In this document: positions 1 through 11,962 of the stretch, piece by piece
How positions within the stretch are numbered: position 1 is the stretch's first letter
How the letters are laid out: the number at the start of each line of letters is the position of its first letter
Assembly: GCA_019188255.1 (NCBI GenBank)
Contig: JAETXT010000014.1
Coordinates: 930,001 to 994,000 of the forward strand
Length of the DNA stretch: 64,000 bases
Direction of reading: 5' to 3'
Source of the DNA: Verticillium longisporum
Taxonomy: Eukaryota > Ascomycota > Sordariomycetes > Glomerellales > Plectosphaerellaceae
The notes under the pieces: model-generated
The model's input: only the letters and a program-made list of their open reading frames with translations
What the model was told of the DNA's origin: nothing
Database searches by the model: none
Position numbers and translations under genes: made by a program

Positions 1-3000
1 GCCCACATGCTATGGAATCAAGCACGCCGCAATGACCGCAATCGACACATAAACCAAGCTGTCTTGCGCGTTGCTGATCTTGACCGTCGTATTGCAAAGT
101 TGCGCGCCGAGATCCTGATACAAGACTGGTCAAATCCGAGCCAGCTCCGTCACCAGGCGCGATGTATGGAGGCCAGCTTAGAAGACCGAGAGCACCAGTC
201 ATGGCTGGCTGGCATGCTCAAGGGTCGCGAGCCCCTAAGATCAAGCCCCTACCTCGGTCCCACGTATCCGTGATTCCGAAGGCCATAAACTTTTACCCGG
301 ATGAAGAAGGCGATCTGATCACAAGCGAGGCAGAGGACAGTGATGGCAACAATGACTTTGTTGTCGACGATGAGATGGAAATCCTGTCGAGCCAGCAGCT
401 GGTGTCCGCCAAAGAAAAGCTTTGTGGTTCTACAGAAGTCGAATCACCAAAGTCTCCAGTCTCTGCCGCTGGCAACCCAACTGAACTGACCCCAATGCGA
501 TCCCCCCAGCCTAAAGCCGAGTTCACACCCCAGCCGAGCACTTTCATTGATCTTACGGCAGCTGATCGCATCATCACGAGCACCGCCCGCCGAACAGCTC
601 TTGGCGAGCGGGATGTGATCAATTTAGTGACACCCGAGAAACCTCGGTCCCTGGCATCGTGGGAATCAGATGACAGTGGTCCAGCCGAATCGTCCTTGAG
701 CGCTCAAAACGACGAGCTTGACATACCATTCGACCGACCGCAAGATATAGCTGCCATCGGCCTCGAGATATGGGAGGCAGCTAGAGACTCCAAACGGCTC
801 ACAATCGCTTTCCTCTGGCACCGACAGGAGCCCTGGAGGAACGTCATATTCGATTTCATAACATCAGAGCATCCTGATGACCTATGGCGCGGTTTCATCC
901 TTCCAGTCTGCAAGGCAGGGGGTCTCGCTGTCCATGGTGGACTTCATGCAGCAGAAGGGCTTTCCAGGCTCCGGAATATTCTCTGCCGACTGTTTTGCCA
1001 GTACCTGTCGTGCCATTCCATTCAGCGCCTGAGTGGAGTGGGGGAGGAAGCCAAGCTGCTGATCCTGCGCAACCTGAAAGCCTTTGCCGACTTTTGCCAG
1101 TTCCTCACACAGCATGTCATTCCACACTTCCCCAGGGTCGACGTGCAGCGCGGCCAAGCACTGACTTTGGCTGGCGAGAGGTCGGAAGAAGGGGAAGAGG
1201 AAGAGGAAAGAGAAGCCTCTGGAGACGAAAACTTGGCCGAAAACGAAGCTACTCCCTCCAAAAAGCGAAGGCGACGAGTCATTGAGGATCAGGAGGCTAA
1301 AGACAACCGAGAGGCCAACTTACAGAAGCAGGCCCTGGACGAGGAGCGCAGGCTGAAACTGCAGCAAAGGCTGGCCGCGTCGGCTACCATTTCCGGGGAC
1401 CGTTCGCGCCTCATCATCAACGTGAGTAAAAAGGGAGATGACGACAAAGACTTTGTCTACGTCAACGACGAAATAGCCAGGAGGATCAAAGACCACCAGA
1501 TCGAAGGTGTCCGATTCATGTGGAACCAAGTCGTCGCGGGAAAACAGGGCTGTCTGCTGGCTCACACCATGGGCTTGGGAAAGACGATGCAGATCATCAC
1601 TCTTCTCATTGCCATCACCGAAGCGTCCGCTTCGCCTGAGCCATCCGTCCGAGCGCAGATACCGGAGCGACTTCAGCGATCGCAAACCTTGGTCATCTGT
1701 CCCACCGGTCTCGTGGACAACTGGAGGGAAGAGCTCACGGCCTGGGATAAGCATAGCGTCCTTGGTGAACGCTACACTGTTGATTCGAAGCAGGACAGTG
1801 TCACGAGGACGAGCACGTTGCAGGAGTGGGACGTTCGTGGTGGCGTCCTGATTCTCGGATACGATATGCTGAGGAGCTTGGCTCGCGCCGATGAGAGGTT
1901 CAAAAAGATTCTTACAGACAGACCCAACATTGTGGTGGCAGACGAGGCGCATCGCCTGAAGAATCAAAAGTCGAAACTCGCAGCGATTGGCTCACAATTC
2001 CAGACCCCGAGCCGAATCGCCCTGACGGGTTCTCCTCTGGCCAACAACGTGGGCGAATTCTATTCCATGATCGACTGGGTCGCTGACAATTACCTGGGTC
2101 CATTGAAGGAGTTCAACGCTTACTATGCCCTTCCCATTCAGGAAGGGCTGTACGGAGACAGCTCACATGGCGAATACCGCTTGGCCAAAAAGAGGCTCGC
2201 CATCCTCGAGAAGACTGTCGCCCCCAAGACGCATCGTCTCACGATAAAAGCCTTGAAGAACGAGCTCCCGGACAAGGTCGAGTTCTTCCTCACGGTTCCT
2301 CTGACTCCTCTTCAGGAGGAGCTTTACGACCTTTACGTCCGGTCTGTCCGGGAGAATGCTGAGTCGCAGGCAGATAGCACCTTTGCCGTGCTCGACAACA
2401 TGATCCTGCTCAACAACCACCCCCGTTGCTATTTCCGTAAGCTGGTGAAGGAAAAGAACATGCCGCGTGTTCCCCAGGGTGGCGATGCTACCCAGGACAA
2501 ATCGATCACGCCTGCGTTCCTGACGAAGAGCATGAAGATTTTGAATCGGTGTCAGGATCTGAATGACATTAGTCTTTCGTGGAAGGTCAAGGTCCTTGTT
2601 GCCATTCTGGACGAGTGCCGGAAACGCAAGGAAAAGGTGCTCATCTTCAGCCAATCGATTCCGACCATTGACTGGCTGTCGACGCTCTTCCAGCAGCAGC
2701 AACGGCCTTACAGCAGATTGACAGGCGATACCTTGCCAAGCATACGGCAGAGCATGGTTAAGAACTTCAACGAAGGCGATAATGAAATCTTCGTTATCTC
2801 TACGCAAGCTGGTGGTCAAGGACTCAACATTACGGGGGCTAGTCGAGTGGTCATATTCGATTTCAGGTTCAATCCGATCGCCGAACAGCAAGCCATCGGA
2901 AGAGCGTACCGCATCGGACAGTCCAAGCCCGTTGTGGTGTACCGATTCGTCTCTGGTGGCACGTACGAGCAGCACTTGTACAACAAGGCCGTCTGGAAGA

Positions 3001-4184
3001 TGCAGCTTGCATCCCGCGTGGTTGACAAGGACAATCCCAAACGCTGGTCGACCAAGACCAAGGATGCGTTCACAAGGGACTACAAGGCGCCAGAACAGAA
3101 AGACCTGACCGAATTTCTCGGCAGAGACTCAATTCTGGACAGTGTGCTCTCTTCGCCAGCCTTTGCCTCAGCGATCCGGTCCATCATCGTCACCGACACA
3201 TTCGAGGAAGAGGACCCCAATGACTACATCTTTGACGCTCAGGAAAACCAAGAAGTCGAGCTGATGGTGCGTCTGGAGCACGCTCGTATCACCGATCCGA
3301 CCCAGTATGCTCGACTCCTTGCGGAGAAGAGCATGCGAGAGGGTGCCCAGCAGATGCAAGCACTTGGCTACGGGCATGGGCACGGGAACTTGCAACAGAT
3401 GCAGACTGGTGCACCGGGTATCATCCACCCACCACCAAATGGCCGTGTAGTCCCGAGCAACGGCACCGTGGTAGGCAGGCCAGCGCCAGCTGGCGTCAGC
3501 ATGAGCCCGGGAGGTATGCCGTACTACACAACGTATGCGGGGGGTGGATCGCAGCCGGCGAGCATGCCGCGAGCGAACGAGCTGGATTCGCAGTTAGGCC
3601 GCCATGGCTCGCAAAGCCATGTGCAGGCTTCCGTAGACGCTCTGGCCAGAGCAGGAGCGGCGGCGGCGTCGACATCTTTGCCGGTCATGGGAGCTAACAC
3701 GTTCATGAGTGGAAAGGAGGGCACGACGGCATCCCCAGCCCAGGTGAGGAAGTCGACACCATTGCAACGAGGATCGCCCCAGGCAGGCTCTTCGCCGGCA
3801 GTCTCCCGAGGAACGCATGCGAAGGAGCATTTTCAAAGACAGCTCATCCGGTCGGTACAGTCGAGCAGCGACTTTGACGAGATTTTGCAGGCGCATGATG
3901 CCGAAGGCCAGGCCAAGGCGATTGCTGAGGCGGTGCACGAGCAACTGAGCGGACGCGGCGCCCTCCCGATCCTGAGCTCCTGGAAAACTCTTAACTTGTT
4001 TGCTCAGGGCCAGAGCTTTGCGGCGGGCGTGCTCAGCGGGCTGGTGACGGTGGAGTTTCTCGTCAACACGACGGACGACAGCGTGTTCCAGCAGCGGGCG
4101 CAGGAGTTGTCCGGCATGGACCGGTCGGAGCTGAAGGAGCAGTTGCTCCAGGCACTGCGTCGACCGCACAACGTAAATGTATGA
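1..4184 (+). CDS. SNF2-family chromatin remodeller (Rad54/ATRX-like), 5' partial
   Basis: DNA-dependent ATPase/translocase of the SNF2 superfamily, presumably nuclear and acting on nucleosomes or recombination/repair substrates. Visible motifs: motif I with the P-loop HTMGLGKT near nt 1563-1590, motif II DEAH near 1939-1950, a TGSPL motif III near 2026-2040, and motif VI with GRAYRIGQ near 2899-2922. The spacing and a KDHQIEGVRFMWNQ segment before motif I match the Rad54/ATRX branch. A long acidic, Lys/Arg-rich N-terminal region precedes the ATPase; a Gly/Ser/Ala-rich tail follows it. The 5' end is outside the window: an open frame runs 1 to about 234, then coding continues in the -1 frame from about 234 to the TGA at 4184. 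The switch lies in a C4 run (232-235) and looks like one missing C; I could not build a splice that fixes it. The exact family member is not settled. Confidence 0.85.
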
Positions 4185-5945
4185 TCCGCCCGAAACTTTC
4201 CCGCGTCAACGAGCAAGGGGACCATGAGAAGGGTCTCTCACTTCTCACGCTCTCGCCTGAAGACCGTCTTGAAGGCAAAAGTGCCAGACTGACACGATTT
4301 GACAGAGCACGAGCGAACGACATGGCAAAGGTTCAGACACGGCAAGGGCTGCGACAACGGCAGCAGGCCCATCGACGACGACGAAGAACAACAACAACAA
4401 CGACAGCCCCGTCCGAGGCGCGGCCGAATCACGGAGGAAGAGGCCGGTCAAACTGCCCAGCTGGGCGAATAGGGCAGTCAAGGATGGGCAGTGACGGTGG
4501 CGGATGTCGGCGGCGATTGCTGACAGGCGTTTCGGTTCATTTTGGTTTTGGGTTTGGTCTCGTTTCTCATGATACCCCCGCCCTTGAAGATTTGGCGTTG
4601 GAGAAGAGGACAAGGGGAGACGGTTGATAGGGTTTGTCGCGGGGTCTCGATGGGGTCGATGTGAGTTTCGGGGCTCTGACGGACACTTTCTTTTCTCGTG
4701 GGTCAGGTAGCGTCACGCTCGTAGCTCACTTGACAAGGGAGGACCCTCGACTGATATGGCATGTACCCTATAGTCGTGTGTGGCTTTGACTGTATCGTAT
4801 CAGAATACAAATGAGCGTTGTGGCGAGGGAAAGGAGCATCGTTGAGTTCTGCGTAGGTTTTTGAAAGAAGAGCGTCCTTTTCATAGTCACCGTCATCGCT
4901 GGATCACAGGAAGGCCTCCTTCATGGCATCCTGGGAAGCTCACAGACACTTGGATGTGTCAGGGTGAGCTGTTGCGGGACATCTGGCAAACTGTACCGGT
5001 GTCAAGTCGCTAGCGATGGACAGTGGACAGTGGACAGTGGCATCGTGTCATGGATGGGTATTTGGCTCTTTGGAGCAAAAGCCGAGTAGTGAGGGAGTTT
5101 AGACCAATGAGGAGAGGGGTAATTCCCCCCAGGCAATGACTTGCAGGCGTGGCGGTGAGTGGCCAGAGAAGGCCAGATGTCCACTAAAGACCGCTACGAA
5201 GTACGGCCACAGGGGCCAATGGGCCGCCCTCGCAGACTTTTTTCTGGGCCGACCGAGGAGGGATCCCGAGACGCCGAGGGCATGGTTGTTTTCTGTTCTC
5301 CCAGGTGCAGGTGCAGGGTCCCCCGCCATGCCATGTACACAGTGTCTGGGGTGGGAGTTAGTGCGTGTTGGGTGATGCTCAGGGGATACAACACAGTGCT
5401 TGCGCCTTGTCGAGACGGTCCGGACCCCACCAGGCCTCGCTTGACCACCGCGCGGGCAGTCACCGGAACGGGCTTTGCGAGCCTCTGCCGACCATGGACT
5501 GTGACTGACGACTGACTGCATGACTGACCGAGTACACTAAGGAACTGCCTGGCTCGAACGTGCCTGCCCTGTGCTTGTGTGGCTAAGACCGTTTTTGACA
5601 CTTGAGGTACTCCGCCGACTCTCGCCTCGCCTCGTCTCGTCTGGTTTCTCCTTTATTACTTTCCACCGCCCCCCTCTCCCCTCTTTCGCAACCCATCAAT
5701 TCGCCTTCTTCTCACGATCACGATTGCCTCGTGCCACGCAAGACTCTGCCTTTCTTGACTGACTGTCAAGTGCGGTCGCCCATTGTGTCAAGCCGCCCAT
5801 TGTGTCAAGTTCGCCACAGACGCAGCACTTTGGTACCTCCTCATCATCACCATCATCACCACCACTACTCGCCTCCATTATCCAACACACCCCCCACAAC
5901 ACCGCTTTTTCTTCTTTGGAAACTCATCCTCGTGCCCACGCCGTC
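4185..5945. other. Intergenic: SNF2 3' flank and heme-synthase promoter/leader
   Basis: No gene is supported. Short open frames on both strands have no recognisable protein. The stretch holds a small tandem of GTGGACA(G) at about 5021-5041, and, just before the aminolevulinate synthase ATG, a pyrimidine-rich leader (about 5640-5700) with a CAT/CAC-rich tract at about 5841-5865. Both are typical of fungal 5' leaders. Confidence 0.6.
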
Positions 5946-7907
5946 ATGGAAGCCGCTCTGCGCCAGTCCAAGGCCATGTGCCCCTTCATGAAGAATGCCT
6001 CGGCCGCCAAGCTCCGCGCCATGTCGACCTCGACCCGCCCCGCCATCGCCGCCTCGCCCTGCGGCGGCACCATGTCCAAGCTGCAGCTGTACGCCCACCG
6101 CTGCCCCGTCATGGGCAAGGCCATGAACGTCCAGACGGCCGCCCAGCCGACTGCGCGCTCGACCGTCGGCGGCCCCTCGTTCGTCTCGGGTCTCCGTGCC
6201 ATGAGCAGCCAGCCCAAGGCGGCTGCTGCTGCTGCTGCTACTGCCGCCACCACCGGCAAGGCCAAGATGCACACGAGCTCCAACCGTGATGCTCGCGCTG
6301 TGGAGGGCAATGCAGCGACCTACGATCGTCGGGGTATGTCTTTCTTTCTCTTCAACCCCCCTCTCCCCATGGTACAAGCAGGCTTGCTAACCCGCCGCAA
6401 CAGCCCAGCTCCCGCCCAACATGGCCGCCGCCGCTGCCGCCCGCCCCGGTTCGGCCGCCGCCATCTCGGACGCTTCGCAGGCCAAGTTCAACTATGACGC
6501 CTTTTACAACGCCGAGCTCGAGAAGAAGCACAAGGACAAGTCGTACCGCTACTTCAACAACATCAACCGGCTCGCCAAGGAGTTCCCGCGCGCGCACATG
6601 GCCAACAAGGAGGACCGCGTCACCGTCTGGTGCGCCAACGACTACCTCGGCATGGGCCGCAACCCCACGTGCTGCGCACCATGCACGAGACGCTCGACGA
6701 GTACGGCTCGGGCGCCGGCGGCACGCGCAACATCTCGGGCCACAACAAGCACGCCGTCGAGCTCGAGGCGACGGTCGCCAAGCTGCACTCCAAGGAGGCG
6801 GCGCTCGTCTTCAGCTCGTGCTACGTCGCCAACGATGCGACGCTCGCGACGCTCGGCAGCAAGATGCCCGACTGCGTCATCCTGTCCGACAGCCTCAACC
6901 ACGCGTCCATGATCCAGGGCATCCGTCACTCGGGCACCAAGAAGATTGTCTTCAAGCACAACGACGTGGCCGACCTCGAGGCCAAGCTGGCGTCGCTGCC
7001 GCTGCACGTGCCCAAGATTATCGCCTTTGAGTCGGTCTACAGCATGTGCGCCTCCATCGGGCCCATCGAGGCCATCTGCGACCTCGCCGAAAAGTACGGC
7101 GCCATCACCTTCCTCGACGAGGTGCATGCCGTCGGCATGTACGGCCCGAGCGGCGCCGGCGTGGCCGAGCACCTCGATTTCGAGACGTACAAGCAGGGCG
7201 GCGACACGCGCGGCACGATCCAGGACCGCGTCGACATCATCACGGGCACGCTCGGCAAGGCCTACGGCTGCGTCGGCGGCTACATTGCCGGCAGCGCGCG
7301 GCTCGTCGACATGATCCGGTCGCTGGCGCCGGGCTTCATCTTCACGACGTCGATGCCGCCGGCGACCATGGCCGGCGCCAAGACGGCGATTGAGTACCAG
7401 ATGGGCTACAACGGCGACCGCCGCCTGCAGCAGCTGCACACGCGCGCCGTCAAGGAGGCGCTCGGCGAGCGCGTCATTCCCGTCATCCCGAACCCCTCGC
7501 ACATCATCCCCATTCTCGTCGGGTACGTCGAGCACCCCAAGCGCGCCTCGGACATGCTGCTCAGCGACTACCAGATCTACGTCCAGTCCATCAACTACCC
7601 GACCGTGCCCGTCGGCCAGGAGAGGCTGCGCATCACGCCGACGCCCGGCCACACGAGGGAGTTCCGCGACCAGCTCGTCGCCGCCGTCGACGCCATCTGG
7701 ACCAAGCTCGACCTCAAGCGCACGTCGGCCTGGGCTGCCGAGGGCGGCTTCATCGGCGTCGGCGAGGCCGAGGGCGCCGCGGCCGAGCAGCCGCTGTGGA
7801 CGGATGGCCAGCTCGGCATCGAGGCCGCCGTCGACGACATCAAGGCGTCGGGCCACGGCGCCGCGGGCATCACCGAGGCTCTCCTCGCGCGCGAGGCCAC
7901 GGCGTAG
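5946..7907 (+). CDS. hemA: 5-aminolevulinate synthase, mitochondrial (heme synthesis)
   Basis: PLP enzyme condensing glycine and succinyl-CoA to 5-aminolevulinate, the first and regulated step of heme synthesis in the mitochondrial matrix. Exon 1 is 5946-6333, the intron 6334-6403 (70 bp), exon 2 6404-7907; about 630 aa, the usual fungal size. The N-terminus is a basic, Ala/Ser-rich transit region with two Cys-Pro heme regulatory motifs (residues 12-13 and 53-54), implying import or stability control by heme. The catalytic core shows GGTRNISG, a DEVHAVG motif and TGTLGKAYG with the PLP lysine. The frame breaks at 6663-6666: ...DYLGMGRNP reads in one frame and [14 protein letters not shown] in the -1 frame, as if one C of a C5 run were missing. 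Because heme synthesis is essential in aerobic fungi, I read this as a sequence error, not a pseudogene. Transcription likely ends near the AATAAA at 8112. Confidence 0.95.
6334..6403 (+). other. Intron of hemA
   Basis: GTATGT donor and CAG acceptor, with GCTAAC branch site about 20 nt upstream of the acceptor. Splicing joins ...TYDRR to AQLPPN in frame. This is a good reference for intron style in this genome. Confidence 0.85.
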
Positions 7908-8111
7908 CGCTGGGCTGAGGCAGGGGACGTTTTGCTGCCTCCGTTCGTTTGCACTTGCACTTGCACTCGCACACGCTGCATGACGTTCCTTGACTTGCTC
8001 TGCCTGTGCTCTGTTGCCCATGTCATGACTCGGCAAGGGCCCGACCTTCTCTTCGAAACGAATGCACATATGATGCATACCGTACCATCCAGCTATCGCT
8101 GTGGTGATTTG

Positions 8112-8117
8112 AATAAA
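8112..8117 (+). terminator. Candidate polyadenylation signal of hemA
   Basis: Canonical AATAAA about 205 nt after the stop codon, in a locally A-rich stretch. Fungal polyadenylation signals are degenerate, so this is a candidate only. Confidence 0.4.
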
Positions 8118-8594
8118 AAATGACATGTGGCCCGCTGAGGGTCACGGTTCTGCCGCCGTCAGGTTGCAGGCTACACACTTCTTGTCCACCTTGCTGCGTG
8201 ATGCCTTTGGTCGTGAAAATGCGCCATGTCGTAAAGTCTGTTTCGTGCATTTGCCTGCCTCGTATGGCCCGACGCGAATGCGCTCGCTTTGTGCTGCCGT
8301 CGGGCGGGCATAGACCTGCCGGGCTTGCCGTGCCTCCAGTAAGTGATGGATGGGACGCTATTCATGTCTTACGATGCCACGGTCACATTTCGTGCAGCGT
8401 CTTCTATGCATGGAGTAGCAGAAGACAGAGTTTAGTTCAACAGAAGCCTCGGCCAGGGTTTCGCTGATCATTAAGGTACGTACCTTTACTGATGTCGGAG
8501 GTCCTGCCTCCTTACCTAAGGCAGGAGCCTGAGCTATCTAGGTACTAGTAGCTGAGGAAGGAGCTGACTGCCTTTTAGGTCGTACCATAATAAC

Positions 8595-8690
8595 TGAGGA
8601 AGGACCTAACTGGGAAGGACCTAGCTGGGAAGGACCTAGCTGGGAAGGACCTAGCTGGGAAGGACCTAGCTGGGAAGGACCTAGCTAGGA
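8595..8690. repeat. 15-bp minisatellite (unit tgggaaggacctagc)
   Basis: Five identical tandem copies of tgggaaggacctagc run from 8611 to 8685, flanked by one diverged copy on each side. Just upstream lie CTAGGTACTAG-like and AAGGTACGTACCTT palindromes. It sits in the intergenic region between hemA and the Zn2Cys6 regulator. Confidence 0.9.
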
Positions 8691-9129
8691 AGATCACGTG
8701 CTGCAGACCCCGACGGAGCAACGAGGCAAAACTTGCGTCCGTCTCCAACGGAGTCGGAGCAAACCCCCTTGTCCCACCCACCACATCGAGCACATTGCAC
8801 CTCGCCCATTGGCCGGCGACCTGTATTCTGTTGAATCAACGACTCTTGTCTCACGCTGACATTCTGGGCACTCTCCCCAGCATGAGGCACGCGTGAAGCA
8901 CGAGGAAGGGGGCTGCGCCTGGATGTCCTGATGACACTTGGAGTGGGAAAAAGAGACGAGCGCTTGGACGGATGAGCCGGTTACGGGAATGCCCTTGTTC
9001 TCGTCATTCGAATTCGCCTCGACTTTTCTTGTCTTGCCACACAGCTGTGCCACTGAAAACCACATCATACATTTGACGACACCGCGTGGCCGATGACACT
9101 CGGAAAAGCAGACGAGCTCGGAGCCCGCC

Positions 9130-11468
9130 ATGACCTTTCTCACGGAGCCCGAAGACTTGGATCCTGGCCAGACGGCCAACAAGGGACCCAAGGCCTGTAC
9201 CACCTGTGCCAAGGCAAAGTCGAGATGCATCCCGGGTCCGCCGGACAGCGACAAGTGTGAGAGGTGAGAAGCCCCTGGGCCCGATTCCCTCGAGCCGTCT
9301 CCGTCTCCGGCTCCGTCTGCCTCGCACCACGGGCACCCAAGACGGCCGAAGACGAGACCGACACAGAGAGTCGCTTACTGACCGCCGTCTCTTGCCCCCC
9401 ACCTTTAGATGCCATCGCCTGCAGAAGCCGTGTGCGTCCCAGACGCCGGCGCCGCCCCGTGCAAAGAAGGAGCCGAGGCCGACGCGGGTGGCCGAACTCG
9501 AGAAGCGCCTCAATGAGTTGACGTCGCAGCTGCACGCCGCGAAGACCTCGCCCGCCGCTGCCACGACGACGACCACCCCGACCACCACCGTGGTGCCGTC
9601 TTCTTCGCACCCGTCGCCCTCCGTGGCTCGGCCCGCCGCCAAACCCGTCGGCGTCCCCTTCGGACACCTCTTCCCCGGCGCCGGCGCGGCGCTGGATCCC
9701 GCACCCGCCGCCACCGTCGCGAGCCCGACCTCGCCCGAGAGCCTGCCCAGCACGCAGGCGACGCCCATGCCGTCCGACGCGTCGTCGTCGGCACGCGCCC
9801 GCGAAATCACCTGGCCCACGGGCGCCCAGGCCGAGGCCGACCTGCGCCTGTACCGTGGCGTCATGCAGGACCTATTCCCCTTTGTCCTGCCGCCGCCCGA
9901 CATGGACGCCGAGACGCTGGCCTCGGCGCGCCCGTTTCTCTTCAAGGGCGTCGTCGTCGTCGCGAGCCACTACGACGCCTACCGGCAGCTCGTGCTCGGC
10001 GACAGGATGCTGGCCGAGGTCGCCCAGGCGGCGCTGACCAAGCCGCACAAGAGCCTGGATCTGCTGCAGGGGCTGCAGTTGCTGGTGGCCTGGTGAGCCG
10101 ACTCCTGATGGCTGAAGCCCGGTCTTCAAGCCCCGTCCTGAGCCGGTCTTCAGCCCGGCTCGTGATGCGGCCCGGCTGACCCTTACCAGGTTCCACTACA
10201 ACATGAACAGCTACCAGCTGACGAACCTGCTGTACCTGGCGCGGTCCATGTGCGTGACGCTCGGGGCCAGGGACGCGCAGGTCGGTCTCACACCAACGGA
10301 GGCCGCGGCCCGCAGCCTCGAATTCATGCGCGCCTTTCTGGGCTGCTACTACCTCAACGCGCTGTAAGCAACTGAAAGCCCCTACCTGCCATGACCGGGG
10401 GCGGCATCTGGCAAGGTCACACGAATTCTGACGCCGGACTGCAGTGTCTTTACAACGAACAAGAGGCCAGACGCCTTTATGAACACGACCTACCTCGATG
10501 GCTGCTGCAAGGCCGTCGAGGACAAGGCCGAGCACGCGAGCGACGTGCTCGTCGTCAAGCTCTTCCCCATCCAGCAGCTCGCCCAGACCATCTCGCTGAC
10601 GCTGGGCGCCGACAGCGCAGCGTTTCAGTCGATGCAGGTGCCGCTGACGATGGTCGTGCAGTCGTTCCAGCAGCAGCTCGACCTCTTCAAGTCGACGCTG
10701 CCGGCTGCCGTGCAGACCAACTCGACGCTGCTCTCGCACGTCGCCATCGCCGAGATTCTCCTCTACGAAATCGGTCTGCCCGAGAGCCAGAAGACCAGCG
10801 CCCTCATCCCGCACACCGACCGCCTCGGCCTGCTCTGGAACTGCCTCAAGGCGGCCAAGACGTTCATGGACATCCGCTTTGCCGAGTCGAACCTGCGGCC
10901 GCGCTTCATCTGTCTCAACGCCTCGGACTGGCTCTTCGCCGTGCTCGTCGCCCTCAAGCTGCGCACCATGGAGCTGCCGGGATGGGACCTCGGCGTCGTC
11001 GACGCGCACCTGCCGCTCGAGCAGATGGTGGACAGGCAGATCCAGGACATGGACGAGCTCATCGCCAAGCGCGCCGAGGGCAGGCTGCCCGGCGACGTGC
11101 TCGCCTGCTCGTCGTCGCAGTCGCAGGGGTTCCTCGACCCCTACGAGCGCAACAGGCAGGTCATCAGCCACCTGAAGTACCTCGCGGCGCGGGAGCTCAA
11201 CGCGCTGAGCGAGGCCGCCGGCCGCACTCCCGAGTGCGGGCTGTCGGTGGTGGCGGCCGTCGCGGCAGATGCTGCGTCGAGCGGTGTGGCGCCGAATGCT
11301 GTACCGGCGGGCCTGTCTGGCGGCGGGCTGGCGGGGCCGGCGATGGCGACGGACACGATGATGCGGGATCTCGACGCGTCTTTCTGGTCGGATGCTTTTT
11401 CCGACCCGAGCTGGCTGTTTGGCGATACGGGGAATGCGGCGGCCGCAGAGATGGACTGGAATTATTGA
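9130..11468 (+). CDS. Zn2Cys6 fungal transcription regulator
   Basis: Nuclear binuclear-zinc-cluster transcription factor, target unknown. The zinc cluster occupies residues 23-53 with spacing C-x2-C-x6-C-x9-C-x2-C-x6-C, split by intron 1 just before the fifth cysteine. A leucine-heptad linker (VAELEKRLNELTSQL) follows as a likely dimerisation coil. The C-terminal half is the helical regulatory region typical of this family. Exons are 9130-9263, 9409-10092, 10190-10363 and 10445-11468; introns are 145, 97 and 81 bp with in-phase junctions, giving 671 aa ending ...MDWNY. The start is the first ATG giving an intact zinc cluster. GC-rich codon use matches its neighbours. No adjacent pathway cluster suggests its targets; THI6 lies immediately downstream on the same strand, but a regulatory link would be speculation. 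Confidence 0.9.
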
Positions 11469-11480
11469 TGTGCAATGACT

Positions 11481-11620
11481 CGGCAGCAAGACGCTGCGAG
11501 CGGCAGCAAGACGCTGCGAGCGGCAGCAAGACGCTGCGAGCGGCAGCAAGACGCTGCGAGCGGCAGCAAGACGCTGCGAGCGGCAGCAAGACGCTGCGAG
11601 CGGCAGCAAGACGCTGCGAA
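11481..11620. repeat. 20-bp minisatellite, seven copies
   Basis: Seven tandem copies of cggcagcaagacgctgcgag, six perfect and the seventh differing only in its last base. The array begins 13 bp after the stop codon of the Zn2Cys6 gene, so it probably lies in its 3' UTR. Each unit can form a CAGC/GCTG hairpin. Confidence 0.95.
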
Positions 11621-11962
11621 TTGGCAAGCAAAACGGCCCGGCGTTTGGGTGGATTCATTGAGGGGTTACACGGATGGGTAGAAGGATGTACAATCACAGC
11701 TTAGAAGCAGAACGGATCGAAGCTTTTTTTGGTCGAAATGCCCCAACTCTCTTGAACCTTACACTGTCGTCTTGCTGTATTCTGCCTGATCTGGCTCGGT
11801 TGATGGACTCAGTCGGCTGTAGTCGGCTCACCGACTCACCGAGCGGTCGACTCATCAGGTACTCGGTCACCTTGGCCACCTTGGCTGTCACAGAAATGTC
11901 GCATCATCATCATCACCAGCCCTGAGAGCTGAACAAGCAGTTGCCTTTTCGTATCCCCTCTC
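11621..11962. promoter_or_regulatory. Short intergenic region upstream of THI6
   Basis: About 340 bp that must hold the THI6 promoter and leader. Seen here: repeated GACTCAnC/GGCTCACCGACTCACCGAG-type short motifs around 11805-11850 and a CATCATCATCATCAC tract at about 11902-11916. I looked for a TPP riboswitch and do not see one. Confidence 0.4.

Larger units (their letters stand above)
7908..9129. other. Intergenic between hemA and the Zn2Cys6 regulator
   Basis: No gene is supported. It contains the hemA 3' end with an AATAAA at 8112, a 14-bp palindrome at 8473-8486, and a 15-bp minisatellite at about 8595-8690, followed by the leader of the Zn2Cys6 gene. Confidence 0.6.

Noticed and set aside
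6642..8126. Long minus-strand open frame (494 codons) opposite hemA
   Set aside because: It is an antisense shadow produced by strong GC-rich third-position bias; translation is low-complexity Arg/Ala/Gly/Val with no domain, and the sense frame is unmistakably ALA synthase.
11786..11930. Possible TPP riboswitch upstream of THI6
   Set aside because: A CCTGATCTGG-like and a CTGAGA-like string are present, but in the wrong order and without the other conserved helices.
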